Assembly: GCF_007680605.1 (NCBI RefSeq)
Contig: NZ_VEIO01000001.1
Location: 2,547,276-2,611,275 of the forward strand
Length of the DNA: 64,000 nt
Reading direction: 5' to 3'
From: Paenibacillus xylanexedens
Lineage (GTDB): Bacteria > Bacillota > Bacilli > Paenibacillales > Paenibacillaceae
Part shown: piece after piece, positions 55,113 through 64,000 of the stretch
Layout of the letters: every line of letters begins with the position of its first letter
Position numbering within the stretch: position 1 is the first letter of the stretch
Notes under the pieces: generated by a model
Told to the model about the DNA's origin: nothing
The model's input: only the letters and a program-made list of their open reading frames with translations
Database searches by the model: none
Position numbers and translations under genes: made by a program

Positions 55113-56060
55113 TTAATACCTCCGCTTCTTATCTTTCATTTCAGTCAGGAACTGAACATAATGCTGATAACGACTTTCCGAGATCAAACCTTCCTCCTTG
55201 GCCGCCAGCACCTTGCAGGCTGGTTCATGCGTATGCGTACAACCACGGAACTTGCACTGATCAGCAAACTGGGCAAACTCACGGAAACAAGTGGATAATT
55301 CCTCCACGCCAATCTCCAAAAAGTCCAGCTGGCTGAATCCCGGTGTATCCGCAACAAATCCGCCATTATCGAGTGGAATGAGTTCCACATGTCTGGTCGT
55401 ATGTTTCCCGCGCCCGAGACGCATGCTGATTGCACTCGTCTCCAGGGTAAGTCCTGGCATCAATGCATTCAGCATGGAAGATTTTCCAACACCAGACTGA
55501 CCGGAAAATACACTAATCTTGCCCGCAAGGCGTTCTCTTAGCAACTCACTGCCTTCTCCAGTCCGTGAACTGGTTGATATGACTTCGTAGCCTATCTGCT
55601 CGTACATTGCCTTTACTTCAGCCACGATGTCCCGATCCTCAGCTTCTGAATCAATCAGGTCCTGTTTCGTCAGCACGATAAGGGCATCGAGTCCGGCTTG
55701 CTCAATATGAACAAGAAACTTATCCAGGAGATTCAGATTCATATCAGGCTCTTTGACCGAAAATAACAGGACTGCCAAGCTGACATTCGCCACCGGGGGA
55801 CGAATTAATTCGGTCTCGCGTTTGTGAATTTCGTCTACCGTTCCTTCCCCGTTCTCTGTCAGCATGTAACTTACTCGGTCACCCACAAGCGGAGAAGTGC
55901 CTCGTTTACGAAAAATGCCTCTGGCTCTGCATTGAACGGCGGAACCTTCAGCCGAAGGAACCCCGTTGTCTTCCACTGGCATGACATAGTAATAACCACT
56001 TAATGCTTTAACGATGATACCTTCTGGCACAACTCCGTCGCCCTCCTTCTGATCACTCAC
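55113..56060 (-). CDS. rsgA: Ribosome small subunit-dependent GTPase A
   Basis: 315 residues with GTG 56060 (AAGGA 6 bases upstream); a second GTG ten codons later ([12 protein letters not shown]), preceded by AAGGAGG, is also possible and agrees better with B. subtilis RsgA. OB domain (about 12-85), then circularly permuted GTPase: VLTKQDLI (G4) comes before [15 protein letters not shown] (G1) and DTPGFSQ (G3). C-terminal zinc motif [14 protein letters not shown]. It helps the last steps of 30S ribosome maturation. 30 bases downstream of prkC. Confidence 0.96.
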   Translation of the reverse strand: MSDQKEGDGVVPEGIIVKALSGYYYVMPVEDNGVPSAEGSAVQCRARGIFRKRGTSPLVGDRVSYMLTENGEGTVDEIHKRETELIRPPVANVSLAVLLFSVKEPDMNLNLLDKFLVHIEQAGLDALIVLTKQDLIDSEAEDRDIVAEVKAMYEQIGYEVISTSSRTGEGSELLRERLAGKISVFSGQSGVGKSSMLNALMPGLTLETSAISMRLGRGKHTTRHVELIPLDNGGFVADTPGFSQLDFLEIGVEELSTCFREFAQFADQCKFRGCTHTHEPACKVLAAKEEGLISESRYQHYVQFLTEMKDKKRRY

Positions 56061-56090
56061 ATTGTTTCCTTACGTCAGCATAAGCCGTCC

Positions 56091-58301
56091 TTATGGACGG
56101 CCTGATGCGTTGATAACTCCTTTTTTCTTATCCTCTTTATGCTTTCCTGGGCCCTTATCCGTCTTCATTGCTGAAGTGTCGCCTTCCTGATTGTCCCCTT
56201 CCCCATCAACAGGGGTGGAGTCAGGTTCTTTTTCCTGGCCATTATCCACGTTGCCCCCATTGTCACCATTCCCCGGATCAGGGGTATTGGCTGGCGGTGC
56301 TTGCGTGCTCTGTTCCGGATCGATGGAAGGTACATTCACCGTACCATTCTTCGCTTCACTGTAGGATACGACGTACGTATCCAGAAATTTACCATCACGA
56401 TAAACGGACACAGCCCCATTTTCATTCGGTGCAAGCACAAGCGGTATCGTCAAGACTTGAGCAGAATTAATTGTGCGTGTGCCCCACTCCTGATTTTTAC
56501 CGCGCGCATCTTCATAGGTGATGCGAATTTTACTATTTTTACCCACTTCTTTTGGCGATACGTTGATGTTAAACGGATATTCCAGTGCCTGATCCGGATA
56601 ACCTGTGCTGATAAAAATTGTAATTTTGTCGCCAGGGCTAACATCCGTCCCCGCTTCCACAGGCCATTGCTGGGTTACTTTGCCCTTTTCTACGGTATAA
56701 CTGGACTCCTCTTGAACCTGTCCAAGCACAAGTCCTTTCTCTTTCAGCATTTGTTCTGCTTCACTGCGCGTATGATTTTTCAAATCAGGCATTTTGACCG
56801 TTTCTGCGCCCTTGCTCACCGTTAACTCAATCTCAACAGTTTCAGGATCAAATTCTTCATTTACACCAGGCGTCTGGGAAATGACAGAGCCTGAATCGAC
56901 TTCATTAGAAAAATCATCTTTACGCTTGATCTGGTCTTCTTTAATACCAAGCGCAGTCAGTTTTTTGACCGCTTCAGTATAAGGCTCCTGCTTGACATCA
57001 ATCATCTTCACCATTTCTTTTTCCGCGCCAACACTTAGCTGAACCTCAGAGCCTTTTTTGACCACGTCGCCTTCATTCCTGCTCTGATCAAAGACAATGC
57101 CTGGATCTACATTTTCTTTGTACTGTCGAATGACTTCGTTGCTCACCACCAAGCCCTGTTCCTCCAGCATTTGGCGGGCTTTTTCTTCTGTCTGATTGAC
57201 TACGTTAGGCACCGTTACCTCAGGTACAACAAGCATACCTTTGACATACCATACCACTCCAACCATGGCGATCAAAAGAAGAACAGTCAATGATATGATC
57301 AGCGTTGGTTTTTTCCAGTTTTTCTGCTTCGGTTTACCTGCGCTCTGTTCATGATCTGTTTCCATCACAGGCACCGCTCCAGTAGATTTCATTCCACGAG
57401 GCTCCGGTTTGATGGCCGGCATTACACGGGTCTGATCGATATCATCCTCATCCGGAAAGTCCACCTTGGACTCATTGCGGCGCTCTGGCATAAGACATGT
57501 TTCCAGATCATGCTGCATTTCTTTCGCCGATTGATATCGCTCCTGCGGATTTTTACGCATGGATTTCAGAATGACATTTTCCACACTTTGCGGAATGAGC
57601 GGATTGAATTTGCGTGGTTCATCAAACTCTTCCTGCAAATGTTTCAAGGCTACACTAATTGGACTTTCCCCAAGAAAAGGAAGCTGTCCTGTAAGCATTT
57701 GATAGAGTACAATTCCAAGAGAATATAAGTCCGACTTCTCCCCAGTCACAATACCCTTGGCATGCTCTGGTGAGAAATAATGCACTGAGCCCACGACAGA
57801 GCCAGTCTGTGTAATCGTTGTAGAGGTAACAGCACGCGCGATCCCGAAATCTGTTACTTTTACCCGGCCATTCCGGCCAATTAATATGTTATGCGGTTTA
57901 ATGTCCCGGTGAATAATCTGATTATGGTGCGCGTGATCCAGTGCATCCGCGATCTGGGAAGCAATGTGTACCGCTTCGTCGACCTGCAGAGGCGCACGTT
58001 CCTTAATAATTTCATTTAAATTTTTGCCTTCAACGTACTCCATAACAATATAATGCACGTCATCTTCCTGACCCACATCATAGATGCTGACGACATTCGG
58101 ATGTGACAACGATGCCGCTGATTGTGCCTCTCTCCGAAAACGGCGGATAAACTCTTCATCATGAACAAACTGTTGTCTGAGTACTTTAATTGCCACATTT
58201 CGGTTCAAGAGCAAATCTTGAGCTTTGTAAACCAAAGCCATGCCGCCACCGCCGACACGCTCAATGACTTCATAGCGTCCGCCTAGCTGGTGCCCAATCA
58301 T
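56091..58301 (-). CDS. prkC: PASTA-domain Ser/Thr protein kinase (PrkC/Stk1)
   Basis: 736 residues. Kinase domain (about 10-270): GGGGMALVYKA, AIKVLR, IIHRDIKPHNILIG, VTDFGIA, SDLYSLGIVLYQMLTG. Membrane helix at about 332-352 (LIISLTVLLLIAMVGVVWYVKG). Outside are three PASTA repeats (about 355-560), which bind muropeptides, then a Gly/Asn/Asp-rich tail of about 170 residues with a beta-type domain. PrkC senses wall fragments and promotes spore germination and wall control. It overlaps the phosphatase gene by 4 bases. Confidence 0.96.
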   Translation of the reverse strand: MIGHQLGGRYEVIERVGGGGMALVYKAQDLLLNRNVAIKVLRQQFVHDEEFIRRFRREAQSAASLSHPNVVSIYDVGQEDDVHYIVMEYVEGKNLNEIIKERAPLQVDEAVHIASQIADALDHAHHNQIIHRDIKPHNILIGRNGRVKVTDFGIARAVTSTTITQTGSVVGSVHYFSPEHAKGIVTGEKSDLYSLGIVLYQMLTGQLPFLGESPISVALKHLQEEFDEPRKFNPLIPQSVENVILKSMRKNPQERYQSAKEMQHDLETCLMPERRNESKVDFPDEDDIDQTRVMPAIKPEPRGMKSTGAVPVMETDHEQSAGKPKQKNWKKPTLIISLTVLLLIAMVGVVWYVKGMLVVPEVTVPNVVNQTEEKARQMLEEQGLVVSNEVIRQYKENVDPGIVFDQSRNEGDVVKKGSEVQLSVGAEKEMVKMIDVKQEPYTEAVKKLTALGIKEDQIKRKDDFSNEVDSGSVISQTPGVNEEFDPETVEIELTVSKGAETVKMPDLKNHTRSEAEQMLKEKGLVLGQVQEESSYTVEKGKVTQQWPVEAGTDVSPGDKITIFISTGYPDQALEYPFNINVSPKEVGKNSKIRITYEDARGKNQEWGTRTINSAQVLTIPLVLAPNENGAVSVYRDGKFLDTYVVSYSEAKNGTVNVPSIDPEQSTQAPPANTPDPGNGDNGGNVDNGQEKEPDSTPVDGEGDNQEGDTSAMKTDKGPGKHKEDKKKGVINASGRP

Positions 58302-59074
58302 GACTCACACCCCGTTTCCGCTTCTAGGGCATCTTGTTGCTGAGGTTCAAATAAAGCGACAGTGATATTATCGTCTCCTCCAGCAAGCAGTGCCAGCTGT
58401 AGCAGTCGATCGGCACGATCTTCCAGTGGAAGTTCAAGGTTACCCGCAACCTGAATAATCTGCTCATTGCTGACCAGGTTACTGAGTCCGTCACTGCAGA
58501 GAAGCAGAACTTCCCCTTCTTCCAGTCGCACGGCATCCATATCCACCTTCACTTCGGCATCAGTGCCAAGTGCACGGGTAAGCACATTGCGACGTGGATG
58601 ATGAGTTACATCCTCCTTGCTAATCTGACCATTTTTGTACAATTCATTCACCAGTGTGTGGTCTTCAGTCAGCTGGAATACTTCCTTGCCTGCAATTTTG
58701 TATGCACGGCTGTCCCCAATATGTCCAATCACACCTTCCGCATCATTTAACAGAGCGGCAACAACTGTCGTCCCCATATTATGATACTTATCGTCCGTGG
58801 ATGCTGTGCGGAATATGACTTCATTCGCATGAAGAATCGCATCGCTAAGCGCAGCTGACAGGGAAGCATGGGACAAACCTGGCTCAAGTGTTGCCAGATC
58901 CTCTACCAGCGTCTCCACTGCAAGGCGACTTGCCGTATCTCCAGCAAGATGTCCACCCATGCCGTCTGCAACGATTCCCAGAATATATCCTGTATCCAGA
59001 TTCCGAATCCAGGCTGAATCTTCATTCACCGAACGTACTCGTCCGATATGGCTCACATGAACTGTTTTGATCAA
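58298..59074 (-). CDS. prpC: PP2C-type Ser/Thr phosphatase (PrpC/Stp1)
   Basis: 258 residues, starting at TTG 59074 with GAGGTGA 8 bases upstream. PPM family motifs: VRSVNEDSAWI, GIVADGMGGHLAGDTAS (metal-binding Asp), GDSRAYKIA, LTEDHTLVNEL, LLLCSDGLSNLV and GGDDNITVALFE. It reverses phosphorylation by the kinase encoded immediately downstream. It starts 7 bases after the rlmN stop codon. Confidence 0.95.
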   Translation of the reverse strand: MIKTVHVSHIGRVRSVNEDSAWIRNLDTGYILGIVADGMGGHLAGDTASRLAVETLVEDLATLEPGLSHASLSAALSDAILHANEVIFRTASTDDKYHNMGTTVVAALLNDAEGVIGHIGDSRAYKIAGKEVFQLTEDHTLVNELYKNGQISKEDVTHHPRRNVLTRALGTDAEVKVDMDAVRLEEGEVLLLCSDGLSNLVSNEQIIQVAGNLELPLEDRADRLLQLALLAGGDDNITVALFEPQQQDALEAETGCES

Positions 59075-59081
59075 AACGCTC

Positions 59082-60122
59082 TCACCTCAACTCCATATGC
59101 TTTGCACGAAGCTGGCCGCAAGCGGCAGCAATATCATGTCCCTGTTCACGGCGAATCGTTACATTAACTCCCTGTTCCGAGAGAATTCTCTGGAAGTTAA
59201 AAATATCACTTCTTGATGTTCTAACATATTTGCGTTCAGGCACATGGTTTACCGGAATCAGATTGACATGGCATAACATGTTTTTGAGCACACTTGCCAG
59301 TTCTGCCGCATGCTCTGGCTGGTCATTGACACCGCCGATCAATGCGTACTCAAACGTAATTCTTCGGCCCGTCTTAGCCAGATAATAGCGAAGAGACTCC
59401 ATCACATCATCAAATGGGAAACGACGGTTCACCGGCATCAGTTTCGAACGCAAGGCATCATTTGGTGCATGAATCGAAATAGCCAAATTAATTTGCGTGT
59501 CTTCATCTGCAAACTTGTAGATGTTCGGCACAATTCCGCTTGTAGACACCGTGATATGTCGCTGACCAATGTTCAGACCTTTTTCATGAATCATAATCCG
59601 CAGGAACGTCATCGTTGCTTCATAGTTTTCAAAAGGTTCACCCGAACCCATGATCACGATGCTGCTGACACGTTCACCGCGCTCATCCAGAATTTTCTGA
59701 GCCTGTACAACCTGAGCCACGATCTCTCCGGCTGTCAGGTTACGTTTCAGCCCCCCGAGCGTGGATGCACAGAACGTACAGCCAATCCGGCAACCAACCT
59801 GTGTGGTTACACAGATGCTGTTCCCGTAGTTATGTTTCATAATAACCGTTTCAATCGCATGATCATCATGCAGACCAAAAAGGAATTTCACCGTGCCATC
59901 CTTGGACTCGAACTTCGTAATTTCCTTAAGGGTTACGAATTCAAACTGCTCTGCGAGCTTCTCGCGTAGCGACTTGGAGAGATTTGTCATTTCACTAAAA
60001 TCATTAACACGTTTCACATAAATCCAGTCAAAGATCTGACCGCCGCGAAACGCTGGTTCCCCGTTTTCCACAGCCCATTGCTGCAGTTGCTCCAGGGAAA
60101 AATCGTATATAAAAGGTTTCAT
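59082..60122 (-). CDS. rlmN: 23S rRNA (adenine2503-C2)-methyltransferase RlmN
   Basis: 346 residues, a radical SAM enzyme that methylates A2503 of 23S rRNA and also tRNA. N-terminal part [20 protein letters not shown]; radical SAM motif [15 protein letters not shown] (CxxxCxxC); [12 protein letters not shown] for SAM; C-terminal [21 protein letters not shown] with the catalytic Cys in the last part. Upstream is a terminator and a 230-base gap after rsmB, so a separate promoter is expected. Confidence 0.97.
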   Translation of the reverse strand: MKPFIYDFSLEQLQQWAVENGEPAFRGGQIFDWIYVKRVNDFSEMTNLSKSLREKLAEQFEFVTLKEITKFESKDGTVKFLFGLHDDHAIETVIMKHNYGNSICVTTQVGCRIGCTFCASTLGGLKRNLTAGEIVAQVVQAQKILDERGERVSSIVIMGSGEPFENYEATMTFLRIMIHEKGLNIGQRHITVSTSGIVPNIYKFADEDTQINLAISIHAPNDALRSKLMPVNRRFPFDDVMESLRYYLAKTGRRITFEYALIGGVNDQPEHAAELASVLKNMLCHVNLIPVNHVPERKYVRTSRSDIFNFQRILSEQGVNVTIRREQGHDIAAACGQLRAKHMELR

Positions 60123-60366
60123 TTTGTTTTCAACACCTATTCCTTTTTTCTTTTCACTTGCACTTCTTTTGCATTTCTTTTACATTTCTTTTGCTTTCCA
60201 GCGTTTTACTGCATTCGTCCTATTCTATCACAAACGGCACTTTACATCCATGTATACCCTCGAGACCCGTTCTTCATGCATTATAACATCTCATTGTTAC
60301 CATCGCATCCTGACATCGTTTTATAAACTAGTTAGTAATCTACCAAGTCGCCTCTCACAAAGAAAT

Positions 60367-60389
60367 CCGCCGAGGGTTTTCCTCGGCGG
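60367..60389 (-). terminator. Terminator after rsmB
   Basis: CCGCCGAGG (60367-60375) pairs with CCTCGGCGG (60381-60389); on the minus strand the following bases are T-rich (ATTTCTTT). It lies 27 bases after the rsmB stop and splits the def-fmt-rsmB unit from rlmN. Confidence 0.75.
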
Positions 60390-60415
60390 CCTTCCTTCAG
60401 TGCTCTATTAAACGT

Positions 60416-61879
60416 TTAATTAGCCGTTCTTGTCAACCTTGCGATGTAGAAACCGTCACTGTGAGCATATTGCGGCAAAATCTGAACACCACCATTCACA
60501 GCCCTCCAGTCCCTGGTTCCTGGCTGTGACCATGCCGATGTTTCGATAGCCTTATACTCCGGATGACGGTCCAAAAAGTCCGCCACCATATCCTCGTTCT
60601 CTGCCGATTCAATGGTACAAGTGCTGTATACCAGAATACCACCTGGTTTGAGCAATGGCGCAACGCAATCCAAAAGTTCTCGCTGCAAACTGGAGATGTC
60701 TTCAATGTCGGATGAGGATTTAGTCCACTTCACGTCCGGCTTGCGACGAATGACCCCTAGCCCTGAGCACGGTGCATCCAGCAAAATCCGGTCAAATGAT
60801 GACTCGGCATAGCGCTGGTTTAAATCAAGTGCATCCCCGGTTACCGCATCAATGCAGCTTAATCCAAGACGTTCAGCCTGATCCAGAATAAGCTCGCGTT
60901 TATGAGCATGAACATCGTTAGCTATAATGCGTCCACGGTCCCGCATTTTCTCTGCGATATGAGCTGTCTTGCCGCCTGGAGCTGCACAACAGTCCAGCAC
61001 GTCTTGTCCCTCTTCCGGCGCTACGGCTTCAGCGACCAGCATAGAACTTTCGTCCTGAACCGAGAAAAGTCCGTCCCGATACCAGGACGTAAGAGCCATA
61101 TTGCCTCCGCTTCGAACCAGAATACCATCCGGGCTAAGATGCGAAGCTTCAACCACTGCCCCTGTGCTTGCCATCTCCTCCATCAGCTTGTCCCGTGTTG
61201 TCATGGTCGTGTTCACACGTACGCTCACTGCTGGAGGTTCATTATTCGCACGGCAGATGGCTTCTGTTGTCTCTTCCCCATATTGAGCAATCCACCGCTC
61301 CACCATCCACAGCGGGTGAGAATGCTCCAATGAGATCCGTTCAGCAACCGGCAGATGCGAGGGAACATGCAACTGCTCCTTGTTTCGAATCATATTCCGC
61401 AGCACGCCGTTAACCATACCCGAGATTCCCTGATGACCAAGTTTCTTTGCCAGGTTTACTGCTTCGCTGACGACGGCATGTTCCGGAATTCGATCCAGGT
61501 AGATCAATTGATACGCACTGATCCGAAGCAAACTACGTACCCAAGGCTGTAACTTTGCTGTTCCTTTGGCAACAAAACGCTCCAGATAATAATCCAGCGT
61601 GTTTCGTCTTGCAATCGTTCCATACACCAGTTCCGTAGCGAGTCCTGCATCTGCAGAACTAAGATCTGCTTCTTTGAGACGGCGGTTCAGTTCCAGATTG
61701 CTGTATGCTCCGTCCTGCTCCACCGCGCTCAGTACCTTGACAGCGAGTGCACGAGCGGATGTCTTCGGTTTCTGCACACGATCATGAGTCTGACGACGAC
61801 TGGCTTGGCTCCCTGCGTTGCCGTTGCCTGCTGCCTTACGTTCTTTTCCTGAAGAATGTCCTGATTTTGAAGTACTCAT
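60416..61879 (-). CDS. rsmB: 16S rRNA (cytosine967-C5)-methyltransferase RsmB (Sun)
   Basis: 487 residues from ATG 61879, which overlaps the fmt stop (ATGA). A basic, poorly conserved start of about 45 residues, then the NusB-like RNA-binding domain (about 45-170, LNRRLKEADLSSADAGLATELVYG) and the SAM-binding methyltransferase: VLDCCAAPGGKTAHIAEKM, ILLDAPCSGLGVIRRKPDVKW with catalytic Cys, and ILVYSTCTIESAENE with the second Cys. It methylates C967 of 16S rRNA. Conserved in the fmt-rsmB order. Confidence 0.96.
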   Translation of the reverse strand: MSTSKSGHSSGKERKAAGNGNAGSQASRRQTHDRVQKPKTSARALAVKVLSAVEQDGAYSNLELNRRLKEADLSSADAGLATELVYGTIARRNTLDYYLERFVAKGTAKLQPWVRSLLRISAYQLIYLDRIPEHAVVSEAVNLAKKLGHQGISGMVNGVLRNMIRNKEQLHVPSHLPVAERISLEHSHPLWMVERWIAQYGEETTEAICRANNEPPAVSVRVNTTMTTRDKLMEEMASTGAVVEASHLSPDGILVRSGGNMALTSWYRDGLFSVQDESSMLVAEAVAPEEGQDVLDCCAAPGGKTAHIAEKMRDRGRIIANDVHAHKRELILDQAERLGLSCIDAVTGDALDLNQRYAESSFDRILLDAPCSGLGVIRRKPDVKWTKSSSDIEDISSLQRELLDCVAPLLKPGGILVYSTCTIESAENEDMVADFLDRHPEYKAIETSAWSQPGTRDWRAVNGGVQILPQYAHSDGFYIARLTRTAN

Positions 61880-62835
61880 CGCAGCACCATACCAGGTTTC
61901 AATGTTCCACCGCGAGCAAAGTCGGCAGCTTGCATTACTTTTTTGCCAGCAGGTTGTACTTCTGTCAGCCACAAAGAACCATTGCCTGTCTTGATTTCTA
62001 TGCCTGATTTGTTCAATTGCAACACGGTTCCAGGCACGGCTTGTCCAACATTGGAAACAGATGAAGCTTCATTCGCCACCTGATCTGGATTGGCTGCTGC
62101 CCAAACTTTAAATACCTGTTCATCCCACATCGTGAATGCACCCGAAAAAGGGACCAGACCACGAATCTGATTGAACAATTCACGGGATGTACGATTCCAG
62201 TCCATCTTCTCGTCTTCCCGTGTCAGATTACGAGCATAGGAAGCTTCCTCATCATTCTGTGGAACAGCTGTCGTTTCGCCTGCGATGAGACGCGGCATCT
62301 CCGCCTGGAGCAACTTGGAGCCGGCCTCACTCAATTTGGCAAACATCGTGCCGGATGTATCTTCATCCGTGATTGGTACTTCCACACGAGAGATCATATC
62401 CCCGGTATCCAGACCTTCTGCCATATACATCAACGTGACCCCTGTGACGGATTCTCCGTTGATGATAGAACGTTGTATCGGAGCTCCTCCGCGATATTTA
62501 GGCAGAAGAGACCCGTGTACGTTCACACAGCCGCGAACCGGCATATCTAACACCGCTTTGGGAAGAATCTGTCCAAATGCGGCAGTGACGATCAAATCCG
62601 GTTTCCATTCCGCAAGGCGGGCTACCGCTTCCGGATCACGAAGTTTGACAGGCTGAAACACCGGCAGACCGTGGCGTTCAGCTGCGGCCTTGACCGGTGT
62701 AGGTGTAAGCACTTTTTTTCTTCCCTGCGGTTTGTCCGGCTGTGTTACCACGCCTACCACACGGTATCCTTCCGCCATCAACATATCCAGAGAAGGAACG
62801 GCGAATTCAGGTGTTCCCATAAAGACAATATTCAA
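61876..62835 (-). CDS. fmt: Methionyl-tRNA formyltransferase
   Basis: 319 residues. The start is taken as TTG 62835 because AAGGAG lies 8 bases upstream; the GTG at 62844 overlaps that site. N-terminal formyltransferase fold: NIVFMGTPEFAVPSLDML, FQPVKLRDP, VNVHGSLLPKYRGGAPIQRSI with the catalytic Asn-His, and TLMYMAEGLDTGDM. The C-terminal OB domain ends in DFARGGTLKPGMVL. It formylates initiator methionyl-tRNA. Next to def, whose product removes the formyl group. Confidence 0.97.
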   Translation of the reverse strand: MNIVFMGTPEFAVPSLDMLMAEGYRVVGVVTQPDKPQGRKKVLTPTPVKAAAERHGLPVFQPVKLRDPEAVARLAEWKPDLIVTAAFGQILPKAVLDMPVRGCVNVHGSLLPKYRGGAPIQRSIINGESVTGVTLMYMAEGLDTGDMISRVEVPITDEDTSGTMFAKLSEAGSKLLQAEMPRLIAGETTAVPQNDEEASYARNLTREDEKMDWNRTSRELFNQIRGLVPFSGAFTMWDEQVFKVWAAANPDQVANEASSVSNVGQAVPGTVLQLNKSGIEIKTGNGSLWLTEVQPAGKKVMQAADFARGGTLKPGMVLR

Positions 62836-62847
62836 ATCGATCACTCC

Positions 62848-63336
62848 TTAATTGCGACGCGGTCCAGTTTGCTCTGGGGTAATTTCATATACTTTTTCAG
62901 CGATATCTGTGAAGAGCACACCGTCCAAATGGTCAATTTCGTGCTGAAACGCACGGGACAACAGACCGCTACCTGTAATAATCAGTTCATTGCCTTCACG
63001 ATCCAGTCCTTTCACGGTAACCGTCTCAAAACGACGGACATCTCCGTTAATCCCTGGAATACTTAAGCAACCTTCAGGTCCGAACTGTTCTCCTTCACTG
63101 GAAATAATTTCCGGGTTAATCATTTTGATCAGCCCTTGCTCATCTCCTGCATCAATCACAATCAAACGTTTCAGAATGCCGACCTGCGGAGCCGCAAGAC
63201 CTACCCCTTCTGCGTCATACATTGTGTCTGCCATATCATCAAGCAGCTTTTGTACATTAGGTGTAACTTTGGTAACTTCCTTGGCTCTTTTGTGAAGCAC
63301 CTCATCTGGTTCTTTAACGATAATACGAATCGACAT
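62848..63336 (-). CDS. def: Peptide deformylase
   Basis: 162 residues. The three metal and catalytic motifs are present: GVGLAAPQVG, EGCLSIPG (Cys ligand) and QHEIDHLDG (two His ligands and the catalytic Glu). It removes the formyl group from new proteins. AGGAAGGTG precedes ATG 63336, and fmt follows 12 bases downstream. Confidence 0.97.
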   Translation of the reverse strand: MSIRIIVKEPDEVLHKRAKEVTKVTPNVQKLLDDMADTMYDAEGVGLAAPQVGILKRLIVIDAGDEQGLIKMINPEIISSEGEQFGPEGCLSIPGINGDVRRFETVTVKGLDREGNELIITGSGLLSRAFQHEIDHLDGVLFTDIAEKVYEITPEQTGPRRN

Positions 63337-63464
63337 GTTGTAAGCACCTTCCTAATTCTCATCATAGTTTCTAGACAATATTCTCTATTTCGTTGTTGAT
63401 ATTAATCTATGTTTATACCGCTTGTTCACATCCACATTTTTCGCCTCAAAATGCTGTAAAATGT

Positions 63465-64000
63465 CTACATTAACATCTGCGGGTCTACATCAAGGCTAAT
63501 CAGCAGCTTCTGGGCCTGAACATCATCGTCCATGTGCCGGGCCGTTGCCAGAGCCAGACCGATGGCATCCACATCCCCACGCCATTTTATCATACATTGG
63601 AATCGGTATCTATTCTTGATCCTTGGAATTGGAGAAGCTACAGGGCCAAGCACATCAAAGGCTTCGTTACTGAAACGATCCAGACTGCCCAGCCATCCGG
63701 CAGCATTCGCCTTCTCTTTCAGCAATCGGGTATAGTTTTCAGCTAGTCGAATCAGAACAGGAAGTTGTTCGTGAGAGAACGTCACCAGAATCAGACGGCA
63801 GTAGGGAGGATACTGTAAATTTCTGCGGTGCAACAACTCTTCCTTCACAAAAGATACATAGTCATGCTGGCTTGCATGTCCGATGGAGTAATGCTCTGGC
63901 GTATAGGACTGCACAAATACTTCTCCCGGTAATTGATGACGGCCCGCCCGGCCTGCCACTTGTGTCAGCAGTTGGAAGGTTTTCTCGGCAGCACGGAAAT
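63465..64000 (-). CDS. priA: Primosomal protein N' (PriA), C-terminal part
   Basis: The frame is open to the right edge, so only the last 178 residues are seen. FRAAEKTFQLLTQVAGRAGR at the edge is helicase motif VI. After it come GEVFVQSY, the LQYPPYCRLILVTF block and the C-terminal domain ending in KLLISLDVDPQMLM. PriA restarts stalled replication forks. Zinc motifs and ATPase core lie beyond the window. It is 128 bases upstream of def, as in other Bacilli. Confidence 0.95.
   Translation of the reverse strand, partial: FRAAEKTFQLLTQVAGRAGRHQLPGEVFVQSYTPEHYSIGHASQHDYVSFVKEELLHRRNLQYPPYCRLILVTFSHEQLPVLIRLAENYTRLLKEKANAAGWLGSLDRFSNEAFDVLGPVASPIPRIKNRYRFQCMIKWRGDVDAIGLALATARHMDDDVQAQKLLISLDVDPQMLM

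Noticed and set aside
1..64000. CRISPR arrays, tRNA or rRNA genes, complete insertion sequences
   Set aside because: None seen; the repeats present are few, differ in arrangement from CRISPR arrays, and no transposase frame was recognised.

Overview
The window looks like the chromosome of a Paenibacillus-type, spore-forming Firmicute. The evidence is the gene content and order: priA-def-fmt-rsmB-rlmN-stp-prkC-rsgA-rpe, then spoVM and rpmB, then a DAK/YloV-like gene, degV, recG and a SpoVIF-like gene. Other support comes from strong AGGAGG-type ribosome binding sites, a Bacillus-type LexA box (GAAC-N4-GTTC), a UvrX/YolD-type gene pair, a stalk-domain protein and many AraC and MFS genes. No rRNA, tRNA, CRISPR array or complete insertion sequence was seen. 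Most genes lie on the minus strand.

Layout from left to right. 1-9.5 kb is a polymorphic-toxin locus: a nine-repeat secreted protein, a secreted RHS/YD-repeat protein, an out-of-frame toxin tip, a probable immunity gene, and an orphan RHS tip carrying the start of a Hint domain. 9.7-10.9 kb holds yaaA and a small DUF3139 protein. 11.0-16.5 kb is an iron-siderophore uptake locus: lipoprotein, fused double permease, MFS transporter and PchR-like AraC regulator, with a strong Fur box. 16.7-19.2 kb holds a SleB-type hydrolase and a NiaP-like MFS. 19.4-25.1 kb is a sugar-type ABC importer behind an SsuD-like FMN monooxygenase, with a divergent AraC regulator. 25.4-27.1 kb holds three small secreted or membrane proteins.

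27.6-35.8 kb is a six-gene minus-strand operon that looks like a synthase-dependent exopolysaccharide system: GH5-like protein, HEAT-repeat protein, GT2 synthase, atypical receiver protein, UDP-sugar dehydrogenase and a second glycosidase-like protein. 36.6-38.3 kb is an SOS-type Y-family polymerase with a YolD-like partner under a LexA box. 38.5-41.5 kb holds glutaminase, a LOG-family protein and a GNAT acetyltransferase. 41.9-46.0 kb is a LytS/LytTR two-component system next to an OFA-family transporter, with three tandem 10-bp boxes in front of the transporter. 46.3-47.5 kb is mostly repeats. 47.5-64.0 kb is the conserved housekeeping block, ending inside priA.

The most interesting items are the LytTR triple operator, the exopolysaccharide operon with its non-canonical receiver, the RHS toxin tip with frameshift and orphan cassette, the sulfonate-type monooxygenase coupled to a CUT1 sugar importer, a dispersed ~200-bp repeat family with three copies here, and a 41-bp tandem duplication of the rpmB terminator.
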